NCBI GenBank assembly: GCA_921293015.1
Contig: OV121091.1
Location: forward strand, 9,081,755-9,145,754
Source: Phorcus lineatus
Lineage: Eukaryota; Mollusca; Gastropoda; Trochida; Trochidae
Length of the DNA: 64,000 bases
Reading direction: 5' to 3'
This document shows, one piece after another, positions 51,650 through 62,915 of this stretch. A program made the translations under genes and the position numbers. Within the stretch, counting starts at the first letter, position 1. The number at the start of each line of letters is the position of its first letter. The notes under the pieces are model-generated. The model saw only the letters and a program-made list of their open reading frames with translations, did not search any database and was not told the origin of the DNA.

Positions 51650-52237
51650 ATCCTAATTCCACTGTTATATCCACACGCATCTCTGTAAAGATGTATATAT
51701 ATATATCATTGCATATATTGCACATTCGGAAAACAGTCGGAAATGTTCGATATCGGAGTACTTAAAAAACATTTACGTACAAGCGAAATAGAATTAGCCT
51801 GCACCCTAGAATACGGGGCGAATTCGCTGATTCGCTGGTTTAAATTATGTTGGAGGCAAACCTGACGGCTTGCGTAACGGAGCCTTGTGAGATCTACACG
51901 CGTAATGTAGTGGAGCATTTTAGATTGTATTTCAATAGCACTGCCCTTACAGAAAAATACATAGCCATATGCACTTGTTCAGGAAAATTCCAAATAACGG
52001 TAAATATCGTCACATAATCGTACTGACACCACTAAACTAAACGATTTAACAGCCTTTTTTTCCTATAGTGAATAATTTTAGTGTTATTAATATTTACACT
52101 TTTTTAGCAGCAAGTATTCAACACATGTAGCATCCTCTGGACAGTCTGTATATCGGGCAATATACAAATATAAGTGCAATATCATCAAATTATATTTCGT
52201 CCACAAAACACATAAATGTTGATACTCCAGCTGATGC
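51650..52237. other. Mostly unassigned; right edge is antisense LINE
   Basis: Contains a short (TA)n at 51,691-51,706. The last ~60 bp before the Tc1 copy read, on the minus strand, as LINE RT sequence (STFMCFVDE); see the entry for 52,190-54,440. Confidence 0.35.
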
Positions 52238-52556
52238 TAAACTCTTTAAAAAAAGAAACTTGACATTCATGCGAAATTGATTTTTTCGAAACGGGTCAAT
52301 ATTTTTCATGATACATACCTGTAATTTAAAGAAAGGCTTGCTCAAAAGTGTAAATTTACCAAAATCAATGGCCCAAAAGTTTACGTTGTGTTCAGGGACG
52401 AAAACGAGCGATTCGTCCAAATGCATTTTCTGCCAAAGCACGTGCAGCATGGGATCATGAAGGTTTACATGCAGACACGTCTGCTTTAGGGGTATAAAAA
52501 GCCATATCAGCCGCTGTTCATTCAGACTACACAACATCGGTACAGCGACCTGAAGA

Positions 52557-52946
52557 ATGCCAAGACTGAACAGAGCGCAATGCAACAACGCTATTGGCAG
52601 ACTGCAAGCAGGAGCGACGCAGCGAGATGTTGCAACACACTTTGGCGTGTCCAGACAGACCATCTCTTCATTGTGGACCCGTTTCAACACCCGAAACAGC
52701 GTTGATGATAGGCAAAGGTCAGGCAGACCAAGGGTGACTACTCGGGCCCAAGATCGGTACATCCGACTGCTCCACCTTCGGGAACGCACCAGGACAGCAA
52801 CGTCAATAACAACGCAGATACCAGGCCTGCGTCGAATTTCCGACCAAACGGTACGCAACAGGCTGAGAGAGGCTGGACTTTTTCCACGACGACCGGTTCG
52901 ACGTCCCGTTTTAACGCAACGTCATCTGGCGGAACGTCTCCAGTAG
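52557..52946 (+). pseudogene. Tc1 copy 2 transposase, N-terminal part
   Basis: 129 residues equal to the DNA-binding half of copy 1 (MPRLNRAQCNNAIGRLQAG; ATQRDVATHFGVSRQTISS; RISDQTVRNRLREAGL). It ends at TAG (52,944-52,946), where copy 1 has TGG (Trp). The TATAAAAA promoter word and start context are conserved. Where the two copies differ (for example NRLREAGL here against NGLREAGL in copy 1), copy 2 sometimes keeps the likely ancestral residue. Confidence 0.92.
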
Positions 52947-53570
52947 TGTCAACAGAGGATGAGATGGGCACGTGCAAGGAGCAGAACCGTTCTCTCCACT
53001 GATGAGTCCCGTTTTCTGCTTCGACGAAGTGATGGACGAGCACGTGTATACCGACGTCGTGGAGAACGTTATGCTGTCAACTGTGTTCAGGAGGTTGTCC
53101 CATTTGGTGGTGGGAGTGTCATGGTGTGGGCCGGGATTCGTCGCGGTGTTAGGACACCCTTTGTGCATGTTGTGGGTAACCTCACAGGAGTACGGTATAG
53201 GGACTTGATCCTACAGCCTTACATTATTCCTCACGTCAACGTCCATGGCGGTCTCTTTCAGCAGAACAATGCTCGACCACATGTTGCACGTGTTTGTCAA
53301 GACTTTTTACAGCGTAACAATGTCCAGACATTGCCATGGCCAGCCAGGTCACCAGATTTGTCACCAATTGAGCATTTCTAGGACGAACTGGATCGACGCG
53401 TGCGCAGTAGGAATCCACCACCCCAAACACTTCCAGGACTTCTTGCAGCACTTCAGCACGAATGGGAGAACATTCCACAGACTGTGATTGACAACTTGAT
53501 TGCATCCATGGGTCGTCGGTGCCAAGCAATAATCAATGCCAATGGTGGCCATACCCGATACTGACATTTG
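52947..53570 (+). pseudogene. Tc1 copy 2 transposase, catalytic part
   Basis: Same frame after the first stop: MRWARARSRTVLSTDESRFL (first catalytic Asp), then FQQNNARPHVARV, where the second catalytic Asp of copy 1 is Asn (codon 53,265-53,267), then SPDLSPIEHF followed by a second TAG at 53,379-53,381 in place of TGG, then the ancestral C-terminus in frame (DELDRRVRSRNPPPQTLPGL ... CQAIINANGGHTRY, stop at about 53,561-53,563). It lacks the one-base deletion that copy 1 has, so the two copies carry different lesions. Confidence 0.9.
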
Positions 53571-54440
53571 TGTACCCCTGTGATGTTTAAACACTTGTGC
53601 ACCTGTGCATTTCAAGATCATGCTTATTCTGAATAAAATTTCTGAACAGAGATCTTCAAACAGCGTTTTAGTTTTCATTTCAATGTTTAACTTGCATCTG
53701 TGGTCTTTATATTGAACTTTGAAAGTCAGTGTCAAGTTTCTTTTTTTGAAGAGTTTATGTATTTTACATTTACTACATTGCACAGTGTATCTTGCAATTG
53801 CTGTCCGTTCGAAATCCGTTCTGCTCCTCTGCAATAAGTTAATTCTTTTCCCACCAATTTCTTAACCTGCCATTTAAAACACAGGCATATATTTTGCAAG
53901 GAATTGATATCAGGTTTAAAGCTCTATAAGATAATGGATGAGACGCGTTACCGGAACCTGACCTTTGGAATCGGTTTCATAAGTCCTTTTCCCCAACTGA
54001 ACTGGCGACACAGAGCTCTCAACATAATAACTAATAATTTGATTTAATAAATGAATACAGTGAGTATCCTGTAAAATATCAATCGGGATACCATCCCGCC
54101 TACCCTTCTTAGTCTGTATCACAGCGTTCTGCACCTCGCGTAACGTCACTATAGCTGGTGCGTTTAGCGATTAAACGGCGATCAGGACATGCGCTACTGT
54201 ACAGTTACGCACGTGCTCGCACATATTGTCGTAATGTTGCTTATCGAACTCTTCGTGATTACACTGTTAAGAAGCGTGTTGTAAGAGTCCATCCAGTTGT
54301 TTAACACCTTGTCAATGTCATTTGAAACACATCCGTCATTATGTGCCACTTCCAATGAAATTGTGGTGAATGATTTCCTGTTGTTTACCATACCCAAATG
54401 GCCAATCTTCCTCCATAAATCTTTCTGTTCCGTTCCGTTT

Positions 54441-54960
54441 AAGGTGAAGATTTAAAGATGATAAGGTAAGATGATTGGTAAGATCGTGTTTGTTTTTCTG
54501 AGCTGTTTAAACTCGTTCTTTCGTGTATGTTGCTTTGGCGTAATGTAACTAAATTTATAAATTTCCATGACGACCTTACTTCTGAGGAAATCGAAATACA
54601 TTATTTCTATTTTTTGCATATTTTCTGTGTTCCTGAATAAAATTTCAATTATCGATGTTTTAACACACATGAGTTTCTCATTTCTGACAGTTTTGATTGA
54701 GAAAAAAATCATAATTATAAACAAAGATCACCTGTCAAAACAAGGAAGTAAACGAACTGTAGATAGTGCGCAAGGCTAATGACCTAATTCAATTATCCAT
54801 ACAGAGTAAGGCTGACGCATATTCTTTTATTCGTTTACTACAAAAGATTCGATGAGATTTTTTTTCCAGTCGCTCTTTATAGAATAATGCCCTGGCTACT
54901 TTATTGGTGAAATTATTTTTGAAAGGTAGTTTGACAACTTCTCCCAAATAGGGGTATCCA
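54441..54960. other. Unassigned AT-rich stretch
   Basis: Nothing recognised. Confidence 0.3.
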
Positions 54961-55039
54961 AAATATTCATACTGAAAGGCTCCAGCAAATGATGCCTAGA
55001 GGACTGAGATTCACACGGAATGTAGCCAGATCGTGACAC

Positions 55040-55835
55040 CTACGGGAAGGCGTTTCATATAAAAAAGGGTCAAGACGATGACAAATTCTTCAATGTGATG
55101 CATACAGAACGGCCAAAAGTGTGACAGCTACATGCCTGGGATTTATACAGAAAATTTACAGACAGGGGCGTCTACGTGAATGTGATTCATACAGGAAGGG
55201 TCCAGACGGTAACGCCTACGTGAAGTGATCCATACAGAAAGGGTCCAGAGGGTGACGCCTACGTGAAGTGATCCATACAGAAAGGGTCCAGAGGGTGACG
55301 CCTACGTGAATGAGATTCATACAGAAAGAGTCCAGACCCTACGTGAAGTGATCCAAAAAGGGTCCAGAAAAGGACAATTAAATTAATGAGTTTCACACAA
55401 AAAGAGTCCGGACGGGGACACCTACGTGAATGGGAATAATCCAGAAATATCATGATGATCATATGAGTCATACAGAAAAGATCAAGAAGAGGATACTTAC
55501 ATGCATATGAGTCGTACAGAAAAGATCAATATACCCACATGCACGTGATTCATACAGAAAAGATCAAGAAGAGGATACTTACATGCATATGAGACGTACA
55601 GAAAAGATCAATATACCCACATGCACGTGATTCATACAGAAAAGATCAAGAAGAGGATACTTACATGCATATGAGTCATACAGAAAATGTCAAGTGTAGG
55701 ATATACTTACGTGTATGTGATTCATACAGAAAAGGTCAGGAGGAGGATACCTATATGCATGTGATTCAGAGAGAAAAGATCAAGAAGAGGATACCTACAT
55801 GCGGGGGTTCATACAGAAAAGATCAAGAAGAGGTT
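55040..55835 (+). repeat. ~45 bp minisatellite, left block
   Basis: Units built on ATTCATACAGAAAAGATCAA, GAAGAGGATACTTACATGCA. The left units use AGGGTCCAGAGGGTGACGCC, the right ones AGATCAAGAAGAGGATAC, so two variants of one repeat form two sub-blocks. It continues at 57,139. Confidence 0.9.
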
Positions 55836-55842
55836 AAAGACA

Positions 55843-57127
55843 TTTATTACCCACGTGATCAGCGTATAGGCAGTTGCATACTAATCCCGTACGTCACACG
55901 AGTGTCGTATCGCATTGACCTGTGTCGTAACCATTTGACCCGTATTCTAACGATATGATGGATAACCGTTGACCTTTCACTTAGGTCATGTTCGGACGGA
56001 ACTACTTTTTCATTCATAACAATCACGTGAATTCATTCATTTTACAACTTTTACTACGTCATTTGCATAGGGTGTTACATCCCGCATGAACGATAGTTCT
56101 TCAACTAATTACAAGAACAGATAAAATTGAAATAAATACACAACAAATATTTATACGTACTTGGAAGACACTAAAAGTAATTTACATTTGTTTGGAAAAT
56201 AAATAATTTCTAGGAGTTCGTCTGCTTTGTTTTCTGTCTACAATGTTTTTGGAAAACATGGCGACTCCCATTCGTGTCAATGACAGCGTGGAAATCGATG
56301 GTACTATTCGAGGAAGAGTTACTTCAATTGTTAAACCTATGGGGACATTCAGTGTGTTCAACATCAAAACTTAGCTTAGCAGCATCATTTCCTGTGACGG
56401 TGGCCTTGCCCTTCAGCAAACCATGCCGCCCCAATCCAACTCAGTCACTGCCAGCACAATGCGACCATCACTAGCTCCGACTCAATCTCGTCCTCGATAT
56501 TCTCTGCCCCCATCTATGGTGGCACGATAAACATTAACTTCTGTAGCAACCAATGTCAGGGTGGGGAAAAGCGTGAGAATTCCGTAACACGTTCTGTGAT
56601 CGAACCGACTCGAATGCTAAACTAGGTTACACGTCCAGTGTCGTTCAAGTGACGGTTGACGGTAGATGTTGTGCGGGGCGAAATGACAAAAACAGTAGTT
56701 GTACGCTATTCACTTATGAAAAAAATGAAATTTGTTTCTTTTGAAGCTTGAGTTTGTTGTTATAAAAATTCTTAAGTTGCCCCTTTGGTTTTGTTTTCTT
56801 TTAATTGAAAAACCTATATGGAATTATTCTGTTGCGCATACTAACGAAGGTCAAAAGAAGTGCAGTGGACATGGGTCATCTGAAATTCCTCCGCAACCGC
56901 TTTACGAAACCGGTTTCGGTTTGAAAACATAAAAACTACAAAATAACAGTATTTTTAATTTTTTTTGGCATTTAGAACGTGGGTAATAAATAAAATACCA
57001 CAATCGGTCTCATTACGTACGAATTATACGAAACTCGTGACCTGCCTTTGGTATCTGACCTCGCTTTCGCTCGGTCAGTTACCGCCGCAAGGACACTCGT
57101 TTCGTATAATTCGTACGTAATGAGACC
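55843..57127 (-). mobile_element. TTTATTACCC-ended element plus hairpin, inserted in the 45 bp array
   Basis: Segment 55,843-56,990 begins TTTATTACCCACGT and ends ACGTGGGTAATAAA, a perfect 14 bp inverted repeat. It is followed by a strong hairpin: 57,006-57,039 against 57,094-57,127, 32 of 34 pairs (GGTCTCATTACGTACGAATT, ATACGAAACTCGTG), with a 54 bp loop containing CCTCGCTTTCGCTCGGTC. On the minus strand, hairpin then TTTATTACC has the same order as the 13.08-13.44 kb element, and the loops share GAGCGAAAGCGAGG/GAGCGAGAGCGAGG and CACGAGTTTCG. I treat them as one family; direct repeats at the edges are not clear. Confidence 0.6.
56243..56374 (+). CDS. Short ORF in the 56 kb element, unknown
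   Basis: A 43-codon frame, MFLENMATPIRVNDSVEIDG then TIRGRVTSIVKPMGTFSVFN and IKT, stop. It looks like a folded beta-rich start rather than random sequence, and a second ATG (56,258) gives MATPIRV, but I recognise no family. A Ser/Pro/Gln/Thr-rich frame follows the stop (PPQSNSVTAS, SRPRYSLPPS) to about 56,520, so this may be an exon or a broken element gene. Low confidence that it is expressed. Confidence 0.3.
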   Translation: MFLENMATPIRVNDSVEIDGTIRGRVTSIVKPMGTFSVFNIKT

Positions 57128-57138
57128 TCGTGTAGTAT

Positions 57139-57400
57139 TCTCTATGTATGTGATTCATACAAAAACGATCAAGAGGAGGATATCTAAAAGCATGTGATTC
57201 AAATTGAAAAGATCAAGAGGAAGATACTTAAGTTTATGTGATTCATACAGAAAAGATCAAGAGGAGGATACCTACATGCATGTGATTCATAAAGAAAAGA
57301 TCAAGAGGGGATACTTAAGTGTATGTGATTCATACAGAAAAGATCAAGAGGAGGATACGTATGTGTATGTGGCTCATATAGAACGTGATACGGACATGTA
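57139..57400 (+). repeat. ~45 bp minisatellite, right block
   Basis: Five to six units of the same repeat (GTGATTCATACAGAAAAGAT, CAAGAGGAGGATAC). Beyond 57,400 more diverged TACAGGAAGTG/GAACG words continue to about 57,720. Confidence 0.88.
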
Positions 57401-57748
57401 TATGTTACCTACAAGAAGTGTACCTAACGTGATACCTATATTAATATGTTAACTACGAAAAAGTTACAGGAAATGATATTTACACAAACATTTTACGTAC
57501 AGGAAGTGAATAGAACATAAATTCATGAATATTTTACCTTATAGAAGTGAACAGACCGTTAATTATGTGTGAAGTGTCTATAAAGAGTATACAGAACGGG
57601 ATACCATAGATGTAGATGTTTTCTCTAAAAGAAGTAAAGAGGATCCAATCTTTACATGCATATGTTTCTTACAGTAATGTAATAGCTACATAAATAGGTT
57701 ACGTACAGGAAGTGTAAAGAACTTGAAATCTTTTGGGTTATGTTACCC

Positions 57749-58410
<662 letters not shown>

Positions 58411-58466
58411 ATGACATCATTGGCCTTTAAGTCGCTCACACTACTTCTGTGTCTATCAACTATGGG
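58411..58466 (+). CDS. Candidate first coding exon of a secreted or membrane protein
   Basis: ATG with A at -3, coding MTSLAFKSLTLLLCLSTM plus two bases, then a consensus splice donor GG|GTAAGTCT at 58,467. The peptide has a basic residue (K7) before a hydrophobic core (LTLLLCL), as in a signal peptide. No downstream exon was recognised in the remaining 5.5 kb, which is dominated by minisatellites that would lie in the intron. If correct this is the only plausible host gene start in the window; the evidence is short and could be chance. Confidence 0.4.
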
Positions 58467-58469
58467 GTA

Positions 58470-59095
58470 AGTCTCTCCCTCAGTTACACAATTAATGTTA
58501 AAATAGTACGTACATTGAGGTTCTCTCTTCAGCACATTAAATAAAGAAAGATTTCAACATTTTTAATTCTCAATTATAGATTAATGGTATATTTGAAGTA
58601 TGTGATCGTTTTCTCCGGGGAGAATTTGACTCGCTTCGCATGATGCCATCGTCTTTAAACATTTATTTGCTAAACATTTGGTAGTTATCTTCACTTGACG
58701 GTTTGTGTACAAGTGAGCGAGTACGCTTTTCCTATGCATTGCGTGGCCTACTCACAGGGTGGTCACTGTGAGACAGTGAATGCGTGATCAGACATTGAAG
58801 TAAAGAGAGGCGGTCAGCATGAGAATATAAATGCAGTGGATGGTGGGTAATTTTTGTTTGTAAAACCAAGTTATTATAATAACACGAATATCAGTTTTCA
58901 ATGTTAAAAATGATTAAATCAAATTTGTATCCATTCGCGCCTTACCGTAAGATTTGGCCATTAGACCCTTTAAGAATTAATAACAGGGCAGATGTATTTA
59001 TGGTCACCTTTCACGTTTATAAATCAATTGGTATTTTAAAAATAAGCCAGTTATAATGCAGGATTCTTTTATTTTAAAACTTGGTGGTTTATACC
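58470..59095. other. Unassigned stretch (possible intron 1)
   Basis: Nothing recognised. Confidence 0.3.
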
Positions 59096-59099
59096 TGAA

Positions 59100-60690
59100 A
59101 AAAAGGGAGATGAAACAGTAGAGTATGGAGAGGAGTTCGGCTTGAGGGAGATGAGACAGAATGGGGAAAAGATAGGAGGTCAGCTGGAGGGAGATGAGAC
59201 AGCATAGGATATAGAGAGGAAGTCAGCTACAGAGAGAAGAGACTGTATAGAATATAGATAGGAAGTCAGCTACAGAGAGATGAGACTGAATAGGGTATAG
59301 ATAGGAGGTCACCTGGAGGAAGATAAGACAGTAAAGGGAATAGAGAGGTCATCTGAAGGAAGATGAGACAGTATAGAGTATAGATAGGAGATCACCTGGA
59401 GGGAGATGAGACAGTAAAGGGTATATAGGTAGGAGGTCAGCTTCAGGGAGATGAGACTGTATAGAGTATAGATAGGAGATCACCTGGAGGAAGATAAGAC
59501 AGTAAAGGGAATAGAGAGAAGGTCAGCTTCAGGGAGATGAGACTGTATAGGGAATAGATAGGAGTTCACCTGGAGGAAGATAAGACAGTAGAGGGTATAG
59601 GTAGGAGGTGACGTGGAGGAAGATAAGACAGTAAAGGGAATAGAGAGAAGGTCATCTGAAGGGAGATGAAAGAGTATAGAGTATAGATAGGAGTTCACCT
59701 GGAAGGAGATGAGACAGTAGAGGGTATAGATAGGAGGTCACGTGGAGGAAGATAAGACAGTAGAGGGTATAGGTAGGAGGTCAGCTTCAGGGAGATGAGA
59801 CTGTATAGAGTATAGATAGGAGATCACCTGAAGGAAGATGAGACAGTATAGAGTATAGATAGGAGATCACCTGGAGGGAGATGAGACAGTAGAGGGTATA
59901 GGTAGGAGGTCACCTGGAGGAAGATAAGACAGTAAAGGGAATAGAGAGAAGGTCATCTGGAGGAAGATAAGACAGTAAAGGGAATAGAGAGAAGGTCATC
60001 TGAAGGGAGATGAGACAGTATAGAGTATAGATAGGAGATCACCTGGAGGAAGATAAGACAGGAAAGGGAATAGATAGGAGTTCACCTGGAGGGAGATGAG
60101 ACAGTAGAGGGTATAGGTAGGAGGTCAGCTTCAGGGAGATGAGACTGTAAAGGAAATAGAGAGAAGGTCAGCTTCAGGGAGATGAGACAGTATAGGGAAT
60201 AAATAGGAGATCACCTGGAGGAAGATATGACAGTAAAGGGAATAGATAGGAGGTCAGCTTCAGGGAGATAGGACTGTATAGAGTATAGATAGGAGATCAC
60301 CTGGAGGGAGATGAGACAGTAGAGGGTATAGGTAGGAGGTCATCTGAAGGGAGATGAGACAGTATAGAGTATAGATAGGAGATCACCTGGAGGAAGATGA
60401 GACAGTAGAGGGTATAGGTAGGAGGTCAGCTTCAGGGAGATGAGACTGTATAGGGAATAAATAGGAGTTCACCTGGAGGGAGATGAGACAGTAGAGGGTA
60501 TAGGTAGGAGGTCACCTGGAGGGAGATGAGACAGTAAGGTAAAGAGAAAGAGGTCTGTGTGAGAGATAAATGATAGAGTATAGATAGGAGTTCACCTGGG
60601 GGGAGATGAGACAGTAGAGGGTATAGGTAGGAGGTCAGCTTCAGGGAGATGAGACTTTATAGGGAATAGATAGGAGTTCACCTGGAGACA
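59100..60690 (+). repeat. 43 bp minisatellite
   Basis: About 36 units of GGAGGGAGATGAGACAGTAG, AGGGTATAGGTAGGAGGTCACCT type, in several variants (TATAGAGTATAGATAGGAGA; AAAGGGAATAGAGAGAAGGT) that recur in mixed order. Shares GAGACAGTA...AGGTC with the next array. Confidence 0.95.
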
Positions 60691-62440
60691 GTAAGGTAAA
60701 GAGAAAGAGGTCTGTGTGAGAGATTATTGAGACAGTAAGGTAAAGAGAAAGAGGTCTGTGTGAGAGATAAATGAGACAGTAAGGTAAAGAGAAAGAGGTA
60801 CGTGTGAGAGATTAATGAGTCAGTAAGGTAAAGAGAAAGAGGTCTGTGTGAGAGATAAATGAGACAGTAAGGTAAGAAAAAGAGGTACGTGTGAGAGATT
60901 ATTGAGACAGTAAGGTAAAGAGAAAGAGGTCTGTGTGAGAGATAAATGAGACAGTAAGGTAAAGAAAAAGAGGTACGTGTGAGAGATTAATGAGTCAGTA
61001 AGGTAAAGAGAAAGAGGTCTGTGTGAGAGAATAATGAGACAGAAAGGTAAAGAGAAAGAGGTCTGTGTGAGAGATTAATGAGTCAGTAAGGTAAAGAGAA
61101 AGAGGTCTGTGTGAGAGAATAATGAGACAGAAAGGTAAAGAGAAAGAGGTCTGTGTGAGGGATTATTGAGACAGTAAGGTAAAGAGAAAGACGTCTGTGT
61201 GAGAGATAAATGAGACAGTAAGGTAAAGAGAAGACGTCTGTGTGAGAGAATAATAAGACAGTAAGGTAAAAAGAAAGAGGTCTGTGTGAGAGATAAATGA
61301 TTCAGTAAGGTAAGAAAAAGAGGTACGTGTGAGAGAATAATAAGACAGTAAGGTAAAGAGAAAGAAGTCTGTGTGAGAGAATAATAAGACAGTAAGGTAA
61401 AGAGAAGACGTCTGTGTGAGAGAATAATAAGACAGTAAGGTAAAGAGAAGACGTCTGTGTGAGAGAATAATAAGACAGTAAGGTAAAGAGAAGACGTCTG
61501 TGTGAGAGAATAATAAGACAGTAAGGTAAAGAGAAAGAAGTCTGTGTGAGAGAATAATAAGACAGTAAGGTAAAGAGAAAGAAGTATGTGTGAGAGAATA
61601 ATAAGACAGTAAGGTAAAGAGAAAGAAGTCTGTGTGAGAGATAACTGAGACAGTAAGGTAAGAAAAAGAGGTACGTGTGAGAGAATAATAAGACAGTAAG
61701 GTAAAGAGAAAGAAGTCTGTGTGAGAGAATAATAAGACAGTAAGGTAAAGAGAAAGAAGTATGTGTGAGAGAATAATAAGACAGTAAGGTAAAGAGAAAG
61801 AAGTCTGTGTGAGAGATAACTGAGACAGTAAGGTAAAGAGAAAGAGGTCTGTGTGAGAGATAAATGAGACAGTAAGGTAAAGAGAAATACGTCTGTGTGA
61901 GAGAATAATAAGACAGTAAGGTAAAGAGAAGACGTCTGTGTGAGAGAATAATAAGACAGTAAGGTAAAGAGAAGACGTCTGTGTGAGAGAATAATAAGAC
62001 AGTAAGGTAAAGAGAAGACGTCTGTGTGAGAGAATAATAAGACAGTAAGGTAAAGAGAAAGAAGTATGTGTGAGAGAATAATAAGACAGTAAGGTAAAGA
62101 GAAAGAAGTCTGTGTGAGAGATAACTGAGACAGTAAGGTAAGAGAAAGAGGTACGTGTGAGAGATTAATGAGTCAGTAAGGTAAGAAAAAGAGGTCTGTG
62201 TGAGAGATAAATGAGACAGTAAGGTAAAGAGAAAGAGGTACGTGTGAGAGATTAATGAGTCAGTAAGGTAAAGAGAAAGAGGTACGTGTGAGAGAATAAT
62301 AAGACAGTAAGGTAAAGAGAAAGAGGTCTGTGTGAGAGAATAATAAGACAGTAAGGTAAAGAGAAAGAGGTCTGTGTGAGAGATAACTGAGACAGTAAGG
62401 TAAAGAGAAAGAGGTCTGTGTGAGAGAATAATACGACTCT
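60520..62440 (+). repeat. 44 bp minisatellite with segmental duplication
   Basis: About 43 units of GAGACAGTAAGGTAAAGAGA, AAGAGGTCTGTGTGAGAGAT AAAT. The first units are interleaved with the 43 bp array (60,520-60,720). A run of variants (GAAGACGTC units, then AAGTATGTG, AAGTCTGTGTGAGAGATAAC) at about 61,370-61,660 recurs in nearly the same order at about 61,890-62,160, a duplication of roughly 270 bp or more. Confidence 0.95.
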
Positions 62441-62680
62441 ACCGTACATAGAAAAGGTCTCTGTGAAACAGTCACGCTGAGAATTAAAAAAAATGATAAG
62501 ATACATACTGATTACTTTTCTTTACTTTTCTTTGCATTTTCATTTTTTCAGGTTTTTGAACTTGTATAGTCTATAATATCTTCGGGATAAATGATGTAGA
62601 TTTTTTCATTTAAACAGGGAGATAATTATAATTTCAGACCTTATAACAAGCTTTTTCGGCACAAATTTGCTATTTTTAGG
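62441..62680. other. Unassigned spacer
   Basis: T-rich tract near 62,515-62,550; nothing else recognised. Confidence 0.3.
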
Positions 62681-62689
62681 CATTTGAGG

Positions 62690-62915
62690 ATAAATAGGCA
62701 CTTACTTAAAGTCTTTATCGTTGCAATGAAATAGTTGTCGACCTTTAATCAACAATGAAAAAGTTGAGACGCCCGATGTCAGCTTTAATATATAAAAAAT
62801 CCAAGGTCAATTGTGCAAAAAGAGGAAAACATATTGACAGTTGCAAATGGCTGAACTTATAATGTGTGCAGCTTTTGGAAGAACCTTAACTCTGGACTGA
62901 GAAGAAAGGATTAAA
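62690..62915 (+). repeat. Ancient dispersed repeat, copy 2
   Basis: Counterpart of 15,840-16,110, same orientation, strongly diverged. As with copy 1, it lies shortly after the end of a minisatellite. Confidence 0.65.

Larger units (their letters stand above)
47370..51660 (+). mobile_element. LINE family A, long copy, split by a nested LINE
   Basis: The most complete LINE in the window: most of the endonuclease (47,381-48,091), linker (48,270-48,691), RT (48,720-49,965), then an inserted L2/CR1-like LINE (49,966-51,113), then the rest of its own C-terminal domain (51,114-51,649). Removing the insert brings GECGR next to KYWFKILRMPEHRLPK, in the same order as GETGR...KYWIRLLRMSYSRIPL of LINE A at 2.46-2.57 kb. 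About ten codons between the two are missing. Stops and shifts occur throughout. Confidence 0.88.
52240..53755 (+). mobile_element. Tc1/mariner-family transposon, copy 2
   Basis: 1,516 bp, bounded by TA (52,238-52,239 and 53,756-53,757), same ends and orientation as copy 1 (left end AACTCTTTAAAAAAAGAAAC with one change). The transposase is disabled by two stop codons and a change of a catalytic Asp. It lies inside an antisense LINE, so it is younger than that LINE. Confidence 0.95.
52190..54440 (-). mobile_element. Antisense LINE split by Tc1 copy 2
   Basis: The minus strand from about 54,430 to 53,760 reads LINE linker and RT start: GMVNNRKSFTTISLEVAHND, VLNNWMDSYNTLLNS, LREVQNAVIQTKKGRRDGIP, SWGKGLMKPIPKVR, YKIYACVLNGRLRNWWEKN and LIAEEQNGFRTDS. 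Beyond the Tc1, at 52,237-52,190, the minus strand gives ASAGVSTFMCFVDE, which fits the approach to RT motif A (TxxcFIDFxKAFD). So the transposon entered a TA within this LINE. The continuation left of about 52,190 is unclear. Heavily mutated. Confidence 0.65.
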
